Below, one piece after another: positions 1 to 9,911 of a DNA stretch of 64,000 bases (position 1 is its first letter; each line of letters opens with the position of its first letter). A model generated the notes under the pieces. That model was not told where the DNA came from, searched no databases, and saw only the letters and a list, made by a program, of their open reading frames with translations. This DNA is from Planctomycetota bacterium (GTDB taxonomy: Bacteria > Planctomycetota > Phycisphaerae > Tepidisphaerales > Tepidisphaeraceae): positions 1 to 64,000 of the forward strand of contig JBCDCH010000003.1 of assembly GCA_039182125.1 (NCBI GenBank). The letters run 5' to 3'. A program made the translations under genes and the position numbers.

Positions 1-3
1 CCG

Positions 4-37
4 AAAAACCCGAGGGGGGGGCGGGCACTCGCCCCCC
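4..37 (-). terminator. possible rho-independent terminator
   Basis: Read on the minus strand, an 8-bp G/C stem (arms 30-37 and 16-23, 6-nt loop) is followed after about seven bases by five Ts (4-8). It lies 46 bp past the stop of the small membrane gene ending at 83. The gap between stem and T-run makes it weaker than the other terminators here. Confidence 0.4.
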
Positions 38-82
38 GTCAATGCGCGTGTTTAAGGCGTGAAGAACGGATGTAAATGTTCT

Positions 83-337
83 TCAGTCGTGGTCTTTGTG
101 TAAGAACGTCACACCAACGGCCACCGCGGCCGGCACGACGCAGAGAAGCAGCGAGTAGTCGGACAGCGTCGGGTACAACCAAGTCGATCGGACTCCAAGC
201 AGGCTCGGCAGCCAGAACCAGCCTGTGATCGACACGAGTGCGACGACTAGGAACAGCACGCCCCGAAGGCGCGGAGCGACCGGGTCGATCGGCTGCTCAT
301 CCGCGTCCGTTGCTGCGTACTCAAGCGTCGGGGCCAT
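83..337 (-). CDS. small two-helix membrane protein, unknown function
   Basis: An 84-residue reading frame starting at ATG 337. A short polar, acidic N-terminus (about residues 1-27) leads into two hydrophobic segments (about 28-46 and 56-79) and a charged HKDHD tail, so it probably sits in the inner membrane as a hairpin. No family was recognised. The frame stays open upstream to a TTG at 415, but that start would lie inside the ppdK terminator, so the internal ATG is preferred; no clear Shine-Dalgarno sequence precedes it. It follows ppdK on the same strand but is separated by a strong terminator, so it is probably transcribed separately. Confidence 0.5.
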   Translation of the reverse strand: MAPTLEYAATDADEQPIDPVAPRLRGVLFLVVALVSITGWFWLPSLLGVRSTWLYPTLSDYSLLLCVVPAAVAVGVTFLHKDHD

Positions 338-412
338 CTGCACCAAGGGTAACCGACCCGCCACCGGCGTGGGCGTTATCCACCCGGCGAGCGGACTCTC
401 AAAGCGTCGGGA

Positions 413-455
413 CAAAAGCCCACGACCCGCGCCGTGGCCGACGCGGGTCGTGGGC
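413..455 (-). terminator. rho-independent terminator of ppdK
   Basis: A perfect 13-bp G/C-rich stem (arms 443-455 and 418-430, 12-nt loop) is followed directly on the minus strand by TTTT (417-414). It lies 24 bp beyond the ppdK stop codon. Confidence 0.85.
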
Positions 456-478
456 GTGTTGGCGAGTTTCCCTTGCGG

Positions 479-3184
<2,706 letters not shown>

Positions 3185-3220
3185 GGTCTTGGAGCTCCGA
3201 GGTGAGTTGAAATTCAAAGG

Positions 3221-3242
3221 AAAACCGCCCATTTCCGGCGGT
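3221..3242 (-). terminator. hairpin plus T-run in ppdK leader / end of flippase gene
   Basis: On the minus strand a 6-bp stem (3237-3242 with 3224-3229, 7-nt loop) is followed by TTTT. It lies downstream of the flippase stop (3279) but also inside the predicted 5' leader of ppdK, about 37 bases before its ATG. It could stop read-through from the flippase gene, act as a leader attenuator for ppdK, or be fortuitous. Confidence 0.4.
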
Positions 3243-3253
3243 CAAAGGTCCGG

Positions 3254-3282
3254 AATATAGAAGTCGCGCAACCCCGGTTCAA
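3254..3282 (-). promoter_or_regulatory. sigma70-like promoter for ppdK
   Basis: On the minus strand a -35 TTGAAC (3282-3277) is separated by exactly 17 bp from a -10 TATATT (3259-3254). Transcription would start near 3247, giving a leader of about 60 nt. The -35 box overlaps the last codons of the upstream flippase gene. Confidence 0.6.
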
Positions 3283-4829
3283 TCGGCCGACTTGTCCAAA
3301 TCCGCCGCTAACACCCGCAGGATGTACCACGGCATCCACACCACGCACCGCCCGGTCACCGCGACGAGCGTCCCGACGATCACGCCAGCCAGCCCGAAGC
3401 CCAGCAGCACCGCCGCCGTCGAGATCGCCGCGTTGAGCGCCCCGAACGCGATCACGCTGATCGCCAGCGCCTTGGCCCGGCCCATGCCCAGCAGTACCGA
3501 CCGGCCCACCGCGCCGCTGCCGCCGATGATCGTGTGGAGCAGCACGAACGGCAGGATGGCCCGGGTGGCCGGCAGGTCCTCGCCGAGCCAGAGCCGGAAG
3601 ACCAGCGGTGCCGCGAGCCAGACGACGACCGCCCCGGCCACCAGCAGCGCCACCGACGCCAACGTCCCCCGCACATACTGCCGCCGCACCGCGTCTCGAT
3701 CCCCGGCCGCATCCGCCAGCGCCGAGTACGGCAACACCACTGCCGCGATCCCCGATCCGACCAGCAACAACGCCGAGTCGAACATGACGGCAGGTGCATA
3801 TGTCTCGATACCGCCGGGGACGAAACGGTTGAGCAGGATGTAGTCGATCGGCGCGTAGAGGTAATCGGCCGCAGCGGCGAGGGTGGTGAAGCCGCCGAGG
3901 GTGAGGAGGCGGGCGATCGGTACTCGAATCCCAATCGCCGTCGAGAGTGAAACGAGCAATCGCAACCCAGCCCCGATCGCTTCGGCCACGAAGAGTGCGA
4001 ATCCGGCGTCACTCAGATTCCAGCGACCTGCCATCGACATCACGAGGACGATCGGCCACAGGAGCTCCGTGAGCGTCAGTATTGAGTTGTCGAGCCAGAG
4101 CCAGCCGCGGCTCTGCAGGAACCCGCTTGTCCAGTCCGTTCCCACGCGCAATGCCACGGCGAACGACAGCCACATGACCATCTGCTCCGCATGCCCGTAC
4201 CACACTCCCGATGTCACCGTGAGCTTGTGCCATTGGTGGAAACTCTCCGCGTAGACCATGCCGGCGATGCCGATCACGAAGATGATTGGGAATCCAAGCA
4301 GGGCCGGATGGAGGAGCACCGGGCGATGAATCGGCTCGCGTGGAGTGTCGTATTCCAACGCAATCGGGACCGCATTGCCCGAGGCTTCGCTGCGCTCAGC
4401 CTTCGGCGTCGAGTCGGCGCGGTCCGCGTCCAGGGATTCGCGTGGCTCATCCCTCGGCGTTGGGGTTGCGTTGGTGATCGATCCGGGGGAAGCCGAGGGA
4501 TGAGCGGAGCGAATCCCCGGGCCGGCGTCGGACGCGGTCTCCCCATCGATTGGCGACCGGCGAGAGCTTTCCTCCAAAGGCTCCCTCCGGTCGCCGCTCA
4601 ACGGTTCGACCTGCCGCGCCCGCTCCTCCGCCAACAACCGTAGCGTCGCCGGGCCGAGCCCCAATCCCGTCACGCGCAGAATGCCGATCGTGCTCCGCGC
4701 CAACGCCAACACCGCGAACGCTTCCGGGCCTAGCTGCCGCCAGACGATCGCGAACACCGCGGCCCAGCTCACGATCCGGCTCACGCTCAGCGCGTAGCTG
4801 CTGGCCAGATCGACGCCGAGCCGACTCAT
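3279..4829 (-). CDS. Wzx/MATE-like polysaccharide flippase (MOP superfamily)
   Basis: A 516-residue polytopic membrane protein. The N-terminus (residues 1-60, SYALSVSRIVSWAAVFAIVW then RQLGPEAFAVLALARS) matches the first two helices of polysaccharide-biosynthesis flippases, and the C-terminal half holds about nine further hydrophobic helices, ending in a charged ADLDKSAD tail. The expected role is moving a lipid-linked sugar across the inner membrane; the substrate is unknown. Residues about 70-160 form a hydrophilic Pro/Ser/Glu/Arg-rich insert with no predicted helix, partly encoded by a palindrome (4433-4517), which looks like a repetitive element absorbed in frame. The start ATG overlaps the stop of the 52-residue gene upstream (ATGA), indicating translational coupling. 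Confidence 0.75.
   Translation of the reverse strand: MSRLGVDLASSYALSVSRIVSWAAVFAIVWRQLGPEAFAVLALARSTIGILRVTGLGLGPATLRLLAEERARQVEPLSGDRREPLEESSRRSPIDGETASDAGPGIRSAHPSASPGSITNATPTPRDEPRESLDADRADSTPKAERSEASGNAVPIALEYDTPREPIHRPVLLHPALLGFPIIFVIGIAGMVYAESFHQWHKLTVTSGVWYGHAEQMVMWLSFAVALRVGTDWTSGFLQSRGWLWLDNSILTLTELLWPIVLVMSMAGRWNLSDAGFALFVAEAIGAGLRLLVSLSTAIGIRVPIARLLTLGGFTTLAAAADYLYAPIDYILLNRFVPGGIETYAPAVMFDSALLLVGSGIAAVVLPYSALADAAGDRDAVRRQYVRGTLASVALLVAGAVVVWLAAPLVFRLWLGEDLPATRAILPFVLLHTIIGGSGAVGRSVLLGMGRAKALAISVIAFGALNAAISTAAVLLGFGLAGVIVGTLVAVTGRCVVWMPWYILRVLAADLDKSAD
4433..4517. repeat. imperfect palindrome inside the flippase gene
   Basis: Arms of 26 nt (4433-4458 and 4492-4517) are reverse complements at 23 of 26 positions around a 33-nt spacer. 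A third, more diverged copy of the arm lies in direct orientation at about 4381-4408. The element is translated in frame as part of the disordered insert of the flippase. It resembles a REP-type repeat; whether it recurs in the genome cannot be seen here. Confidence 0.7.
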
Positions 4830-4984
4830 TCAGAAGTGACCTCGTCATTTATGACCTCGGCCGGAACGGTCTCGTCGACCTCCTCGGCCGCGATGAAGTT
4901 CGCGTACACCCACCACGCCGCACCGAGCACGAGCAGCAGAATCCCGAGCACTTGCCAGAAGTTGAGCTTCACGGACGCCAGCAT
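4826..4984 (-). CDS. 52-residue single-helix membrane protein coupled to flippase
   Basis: A short reading frame from ATG 4984 encodes 52 residues: a basic N-terminus (MLASVKLNFW), one hydrophobic helix (about residues 11-31, QVLGILLLVLGAAWWVYANF) and an acidic tail rich in Glu, Asp and Val. The topology fits a single-pass protein with the acidic tail outside. Its TGA overlaps the ATG of the flippase gene, the typical arrangement of coupled subunits, which is the main reason to believe it is real. No family was recognised. It could be an accessory peptide of the flippase. Its start lies 49 bp from the divergent helicase gene. Confidence 0.6.
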   Translation of the reverse strand: MLASVKLNFWQVLGILLLVLGAAWWVYANFIAAEEVDETVPAEVINDEVTSE

Positions 4985-5032
4985 ACCCGCGCAACCGAAA
5001 TTCGCACGCGGTTCATATACGATGCTTCACCC

Positions 5033-8000
5033 GTGAGTGAGACCATCGCCCAACAGCTCGAAGACGTCCGCCGCAAGCTGCTGGACCTGACCCGCCGCAA
5101 TCGGCTGCTCAACCACCGCGACAAGGGCCAGCGGACCTGTCGCGTCGTCCACGAACTGCCCCAGCAGGTCATCGAACGCCTGCTCGGCGGCAAGCGGTTC
5201 CAGTTCCTCTCCCGCGACGAGGCCCCCGAGGAAGTGGCCGACCTGCTCGACCCCTTCGACGATCCCGAGGACAACGAGGCGGACGCGCTTGCCTTCGATC
5301 TCGCCCCGATCCGCCGCGGCAAGGACGACCCGCAGAAGGACGACGCACTGCAAACCCTGCTCCCCGGCAAGGTGCTGCAGGACCGTTTGCTCAAGCTCAG
5401 CCGCGAGGCCGACGCCGCGCTGCGCGAGCAGGGGTACAACATCCTCTTCCTCACGCTTGGCGTCGTCGAATGGAAAGAGGACGACGATGATCCCGTCAGT
5501 CGCGCGCCGCTGTTGTTCATTCCCGTCGACCTGACCCGGCGGAACATCAACAGCCGCCACACGCTCCGCTGGCGCGGCGAGGACGTGATGGTCAACCCGT
5601 GCCTGATCGAACTCTGCAAGCGCGAGTTCGGCTTCGACCTGCCCGAGTTCGACGAGGAGACCGGCATCGGCCCGCTGCTCAAATCCGTCGGCGAACTGAT
5701 TCCGAAGGACAAGGGCTGGGCGTTGGAGAACGAAATCCACCTCGGCCTGTTCAGCTTCCAGAAGCTGCTCATGTGGCGCGACCTCGACCTCGAAGCCTGG
5801 CCCGACGGCAAGCTCGCGGAGCACAAGCTGATCCGCGTCTTCGCCGGCGATGAGCCGGCGGATGTGTCGGGTCAGATGCCCGATCCCGACAAGCTCGACG
5901 ACGAGATCCCACCGAGCGAAAACTTCCAGGTCATGGACGCCGACAGTTCACAGCAGTCGGCGATCATCGCGGCCAAGCGCGGCCTCGACCTCGTCATCGA
6001 CGGCCCGCCCGGCACCGGCAAGTCGCAAACCATCACCAACATCATCGCCGAGCTGCTGGCCGAGGGGAAGACGGTGCTCTTCGTCGCGGAGAAGTCCGCA
6101 GCGCTCAACGTCGTGAAGCGCCGCCTGGAAAAGGTCGGCCTCGGCGACTTCGCGCTCGAACTCCACTCGCACAAGACGAGCAAGAAGCTCGTGCTCGGCG
6201 AGCTGTCGCGCGTGCTCAACCAGCCGCCGGGCGAGGCTGCCGACAAGCGGCTCGACGGCTCGGAACTCCAAGCGGTGCGCGATCGGCTCAACGCTTACGC
6301 CCGGCAGCTGCACCGCACGATCGGTGCCCAGGAGATGAGCGTCTACGAAGCGATCGGCCGACTCGTTGAGCTCGCCGATGCGCCCGATGCGCGGGCGGAC
6401 TTGAAGAACGTCATGCAGTGGGATCGGCCGACCGTCGCGGCCGCGCTCGAACGACTCCGCACCATCGACACCCGCCTGCACCGCGTCGGCAATGTCAACG
6501 AGCACCCCTGGCGTGGCGTCGGCCTGACGTCGGTTGGTTTCCAGGACGTGCAGAAGCTCGGCGACGAAGCGACCACCGTCGCCGACACGATCGGGCAGAC
6601 GCTCGACACCACGGCGAAGCTCGCCGAACACCTCGGCACCGACACGCCACACAAACCCGCCGGCGTCCAGCAACTGCTCCGCGACGCCAAGACGCTGCTG
6701 GTCGCGCCCAAGGTCGACCCGCACCTGATCGACGACGCCCAACTCGCCGGCGTCCCCGCCGAGGTTGAGGAGATCGTCGGCCACCTGCGCCTGCGCAACG
6801 AGCTCAAGTCGCAGTGGAACAAGCAGCTCAAGCCTGACGCGGAAACGCAGGACTGGACCGACGTGTTGGATCGTCGCCGCAAGCACGGCGAGTCGTTCAC
6901 GCGGCTCTTCCGCCCGAGCTGGTACCGCGACAGCAAGCGGATGAAGCAGGCGTCTGTCACGTCATTGCCGCCGACGCCGCAGCAGATCAAGGTGCTGCAG
7001 GCGGTCGGTGAGAGTCGACGTGTGCGTGGCGAGATCGAAGCCGAAGCTGCCGCCATCAAGCCGTTGCTCGGCGACGTGTGGCAGGGCGTCGAAACCGAAC
7101 CCGACACGATCCTTGCGCACATCGACGCGCTGCGAAAAGTGTGGGCACTCGTCCAGCGCGGCGGGGCAACCATGGACGCGGCGAAGGCGGCTCTGAGCTC
7201 TGAGGGCCGGGAGATCCTGCGGCGTAAGACCGACCCCGCCAACGAAGCGGCCGAGGCGATGAACCAACGCCTCCGCGGCTTCTTCGACCAAACCCAGGCC
7301 GACCCGAAGACCTTCCTCGACGGCGAGTGGCTCGACGCCGACCTGCCGGCATTGAAGGAACGTCTCGCGAGCCTGCCACAACACGCCGACCGGCTGAGCG
7401 ACCTCGCTGATTTGAACAGTGCCCGCAATCAAGCCGGCGACGGCGTCGAAGCGCCCTTCCTCGGCTGGGCGCTCACCGAGGACTTACCCGAAGGCCAGCT
7501 CGCCGACATCTTCGAACGCCACTACCTGCGGCTCTGGCTCGAGACGGCGATGAAGCAGCTGCCGGCGTTGCACGGCTTCCGCGGCGCGGAGTTCCAACAG
7601 CTCACCGACCGCTTCCGCCAGCTTGACGTGCAATGGCTAGACGCCACGCGCGACCGACTCGCCGCCAAGGTCTCTGCACGAAAGCCCGACTACCGCCACA
7701 AAGCACAGAAGGCCAGCAAGCTCGGCACGCTCCAGGCCGAGGCGCGTAAGAAGTCGCGGCACATGCCGCTGCGCAAACTGCTCGACGTCTGCGGCGATGT
7801 GATCAAGGACGTGAAGCCGTGCTTCATGATGAGCCCGATCAGCGTCGCGCAGTACCTCAAGCCGGGCGCGATTGAGTTCGACGTGGTGATCTTCGACGAG
7901 GCGTCACAGATCGAGCCGGCCGATGCGTTCGGGGCGATCGCGCGGGGTAAGCAGCTCATCCTCGTCGGAGACGAGAAGCAGCTGCCGCCGACGAACTTCT

Positions 8001-9775
8001 TCTCGAAGATGGACGCCGGCAGCGAGTGGGACGACGAAGACGATGCGTACGTCGGGGCCGGCGATCTCGAGTCGATCCTCTCGCTCGGCATCGTGCGCCT
8101 GCCACACCGCAGCGGTCTACGTTGGCACTACCGCTCCAAGCACGCGTCACTCATCGGCTTTTCCAACCGCCACTTTTACGACGGCACGCTGCGCATTTTC
8201 CCCTCGCCCGACACCGACCGCCGCAACCTCGGCGTGACACTGCGCAAGTGCGAAGGCATCTACAAGCGAGGCCGCGGCCGCACCAACCCCGACGAAGCGA
8301 AGGCCGTCGCCGAGGCGGTGATCGAACACGCCCGCACCAAGCCCGAATGGTCCCTCGGCGTCGCCGCCCTGAACCTCCCGCAGCAGCAACAGATCCTGGA
8401 CGAGGTCGAAAAGCTTCGCCGCGAACTCAACGACAAGGAAGTCGAGAAGTTCTTCGCGCTGCACGAGGACGAGCCGTTCTTCGTGAAGAACCTTGAGAGC
8501 GTGCAGGGCGACGAGCGGGACGTGATCTACATCAGCGTCGCGTTCGGCCGGGACGAGGACGGCAAGATCAGCATGAACTTCGGCCCGCTCAACGCCGACG
8601 GCGGCTGGCGGCGGTTGAACGTGCTGGTCACGCGTGCCAAGCGGCGGTGTGTGGTGTTCAGCACGATCACGGCGGATGACTTTGCGAGCGACCTGACGGC
8701 TGAGGGGGTGATCGCGCTGCGGGACTACCTTTACTTCGCCGAGCACGGGCGGGCACCGAGCGAGTCGGAAGAGCGCGATCCTGAGGCGACCGTTGAGGCT
8801 GTCGTGGCGAAGGGGCTGGAAGAGAAGGGCTGGACGATTCGTCCGCGCGTCGGCGAAGAGGGCTTCGCCGTGCCGTTGGGCGTGGTCGATCCGAAGGACG
8901 ACGCGAAGTACCTCGCCGGCATCGAGTGCGATGGCCGCGTGTACGACCGTTGCCCAACAGCGCGCGATCGCGAACGGACCCGTCCGTCGGTGCTGAAGAT
9001 GCTCGGGTGGGACGTGCTGCGCTTGTGGAGTCCCGATGTGATGCGCGATCCCGACGAGGTGATCGACCGCATCGACGAACAGCTTCGCAAACCCGACCTC
9101 GCGTTGCATGACGACGCGGCTACCGAAGAAGCCACTCCCGAAGAACCAAGTAGCCCGGTTGCCACGCAACCGGAGGCCGAACCGACTCCCACCCCCGACG
9201 ACCCGCCCCTCACCCGCCCGTACACCCACAACCGCGGCAAGACCTACGGCGACGTCGAGGACCTCAAGGTCATGCCCCCGTCCGGGCTCGCGCGCCAGGT
9301 CCACTCCATACTCAAGTCCGAAGCCCCGATCCACCTCGACGACGCCGTCGCGGTGCTCGCTGACCGTTATCAGACCAAGCGTTCCAAGGGCGTGCGACGC
9401 TGCTTCAACCGCGGCCTGGAAAAGGTCCTCGACAAAGGCAAGGCCGTCATGCGCGGCAAGTTCATCTGGCTCGCCGAGGACGATCCGGACGCGATCGTCC
9501 CGCGCGATCGCGGGGCCGACGACTGTCCCGTGACCAATCCCAAGCGCATCCCGCCGCAGGAACTGGCCGCGGCCGTACGTATCGCCGTGGCCAGGGAATA
9601 CGGCGTTCCAGCCGACGCGCTGCCCACCGCCGCCGCCCGGCTCATGGGCTACGACCGCACCACCCGCACCGTCCGTGAGGCCTTTGCGGCGGTCGTCGAT
9701 CACATGGTCGAGCAGGGCGAACTGATGGCCGACGGTGAGTTCCTACAGCTTCGTCCGACCGACGGGGCGGACTGA
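5033..9775 (+). CDS. DUF4011 / SF1 helicase / Vsr-like nuclease / DUF3320 protein
   Basis: A 1,580-residue multidomain enzyme. Residues about 1-300 match DUF4011 (LLDLTRRNRLLNHRDKG). An SF1 helicase core follows: Walker A DGPPGTGKSQT at about 323, Walker B FDEASQ at about 955, motif III VGDEKQLPP, motif V VQGDERDVIYIS and motif VI NVLVTRAKRR at about 1,198. The spacer of some 600 residues between motifs Ia and II is usual for this family. At about 1,290-1,345 a PD-(D/E)XK/Vsr-like segment reads GIECDG, RDRERTR, GWDVLRLWS. A Thr/Pro-rich linker leads to DUF3320 (about 1,400-1,490) and a final small domain. DUF4011-helicase-Vsr is the architecture of HheA of the Hhe anti-phage system; DUF4011 helicases also occur alone. 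Start: GTG 5033, with TATACG at 5016-5021 suggesting a near-leaderless mRNA. Upstream in-frame starts overlap the opposite-strand genes. Confidence 0.92.
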   Translation: MSETIAQQLEDVRRKLLDLTRRNRLLNHRDKGQRTCRVVHELPQQVIERLLGGKRFQFLSRDEAPEEVADLLDPFDDPEDNEADALAFDLAPIRRGKDDPQKDDALQTLLPGKVLQDRLLKLSREADAALREQGYNILFLTLGVVEWKEDDDDPVSRAPLLFIPVDLTRRNINSRHTLRWRGEDVMVNPCLIELCKREFGFDLPEFDEETGIGPLLKSVGELIPKDKGWALENEIHLGLFSFQKLLMWRDLDLEAWPDGKLAEHKLIRVFAGDEPADVSGQMPDPDKLDDEIPPSENFQVMDADSSQQSAIIAAKRGLDLVIDGPPGTGKSQTITNIIAELLAEGKTVLFVAEKSAALNVVKRRLEKVGLGDFALELHSHKTSKKLVLGELSRVLNQPPGEAADKRLDGSELQAVRDRLNAYARQLHRTIGAQEMSVYEAIGRLVELADAPDARADLKNVMQWDRPTVAAALERLRTIDTRLHRVGNVNEHPWRGVGLTSVGFQDVQKLGDEATTVADTIGQTLDTTAKLAEHLGTDTPHKPAGVQQLLRDAKTLLVAPKVDPHLIDDAQLAGVPAEVEEIVGHLRLRNELKSQWNKQLKPDAETQDWTDVLDRRRKHGESFTRLFRPSWYRDSKRMKQASVTSLPPTPQQIKVLQAVGESRRVRGEIEAEAAAIKPLLGDVWQGVETEPDTILAHIDALRKVWALVQRGGATMDAAKAALSSEGREILRRKTDPANEAAEAMNQRLRGFFDQTQADPKTFLDGEWLDADLPALKERLASLPQHADRLSDLADLNSARNQAGDGVEAPFLGWALTEDLPEGQLADIFERHYLRLWLETAMKQLPALHGFRGAEFQQLTDRFRQLDVQWLDATRDRLAAKVSARKPDYRHKAQKASKLGTLQAEARKKSRHMPLRKLLDVCGDVIKDVKPCFMMSPISVAQYLKPGAIEFDVVIFDEASQIEPADAFGAIARGKQLILVGDEKQLPPTNFFSKMDAGSEWDDEDDAYVGAGDLESILSLGIVRLPHRSGLRWHYRSKHASLIGFSNRHFYDGTLRIFPSPDTDRRNLGVTLRKCEGIYKRGRGRTNPDEAKAVAEAVIEHARTKPEWSLGVAALNLPQQQQILDEVEKLRRELNDKEVEKFFALHEDEPFFVKNLESVQGDERDVIYISVAFGRDEDGKISMNFGPLNADGGWRRLNVLVTRAKRRCVVFSTITADDFASDLTAEGVIALRDYLYFAEHGRAPSESEERDPEATVEAVVAKGLEEKGWTIRPRVGEEGFAVPLGVVDPKDDAKYLAGIECDGRVYDRCPTARDRERTRPSVLKMLGWDVLRLWSPDVMRDPDEVIDRIDEQLRKPDLALHDDAATEEATPEEPSSPVATQPEAEPTPTPDDPPLTRPYTHNRGKTYGDVEDLKVMPPSGLARQVHSILKSEAPIHLDDAVAVLADRYQTKRSKGVRRCFNRGLEKVLDKGKAVMRGKFIWLAEDDPDAIVPRDRGADDCPVTNPKRIPPQELAAAVRIAVAREYGVPADALPTAAARLMGYDRTTRTVREAFAAVVDHMVEQGELMADGEFLQLRPTDGAD

Positions 9776-9901
9776 TTACCGGACGCAGTATCCGGCGGTT
9801 TGTGCCGGGATTTGGGGCTGTCCGAACTGAAATGGGTCGCCCGAAAATTCGATGCTCCCTGTATGGGCCGTGCCACGGGTGATCCGTGCGCCGCCCCCCG
9901 C

Positions 9902-9906
9902 AGGAG
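9902..9906 (+). promoter_or_regulatory. Shine-Dalgarno AGGAG fixing the start of the giant gene
   Basis: AGGAG is followed by a 5-nt spacer and GTG at 9912. The alternative in-frame ATG at 9852 has no such site, so the GTG start is preferred. Confidence 0.75.
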
Positions 9907-9911
9907 CGCAC

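Noticed and set aside
4550-5032. The N-terminal extension of the helicase frame
   Set aside because: It overlaps the flippase and the 52-residue gene on the other strand, and DUF4011 begins right after the GTG at 5033.
9852-9911. ATG 9852 as the start of the giant gene
   Set aside because: It has no ribosome binding site; the GTG at 9912 has AGGAG at ideal spacing.
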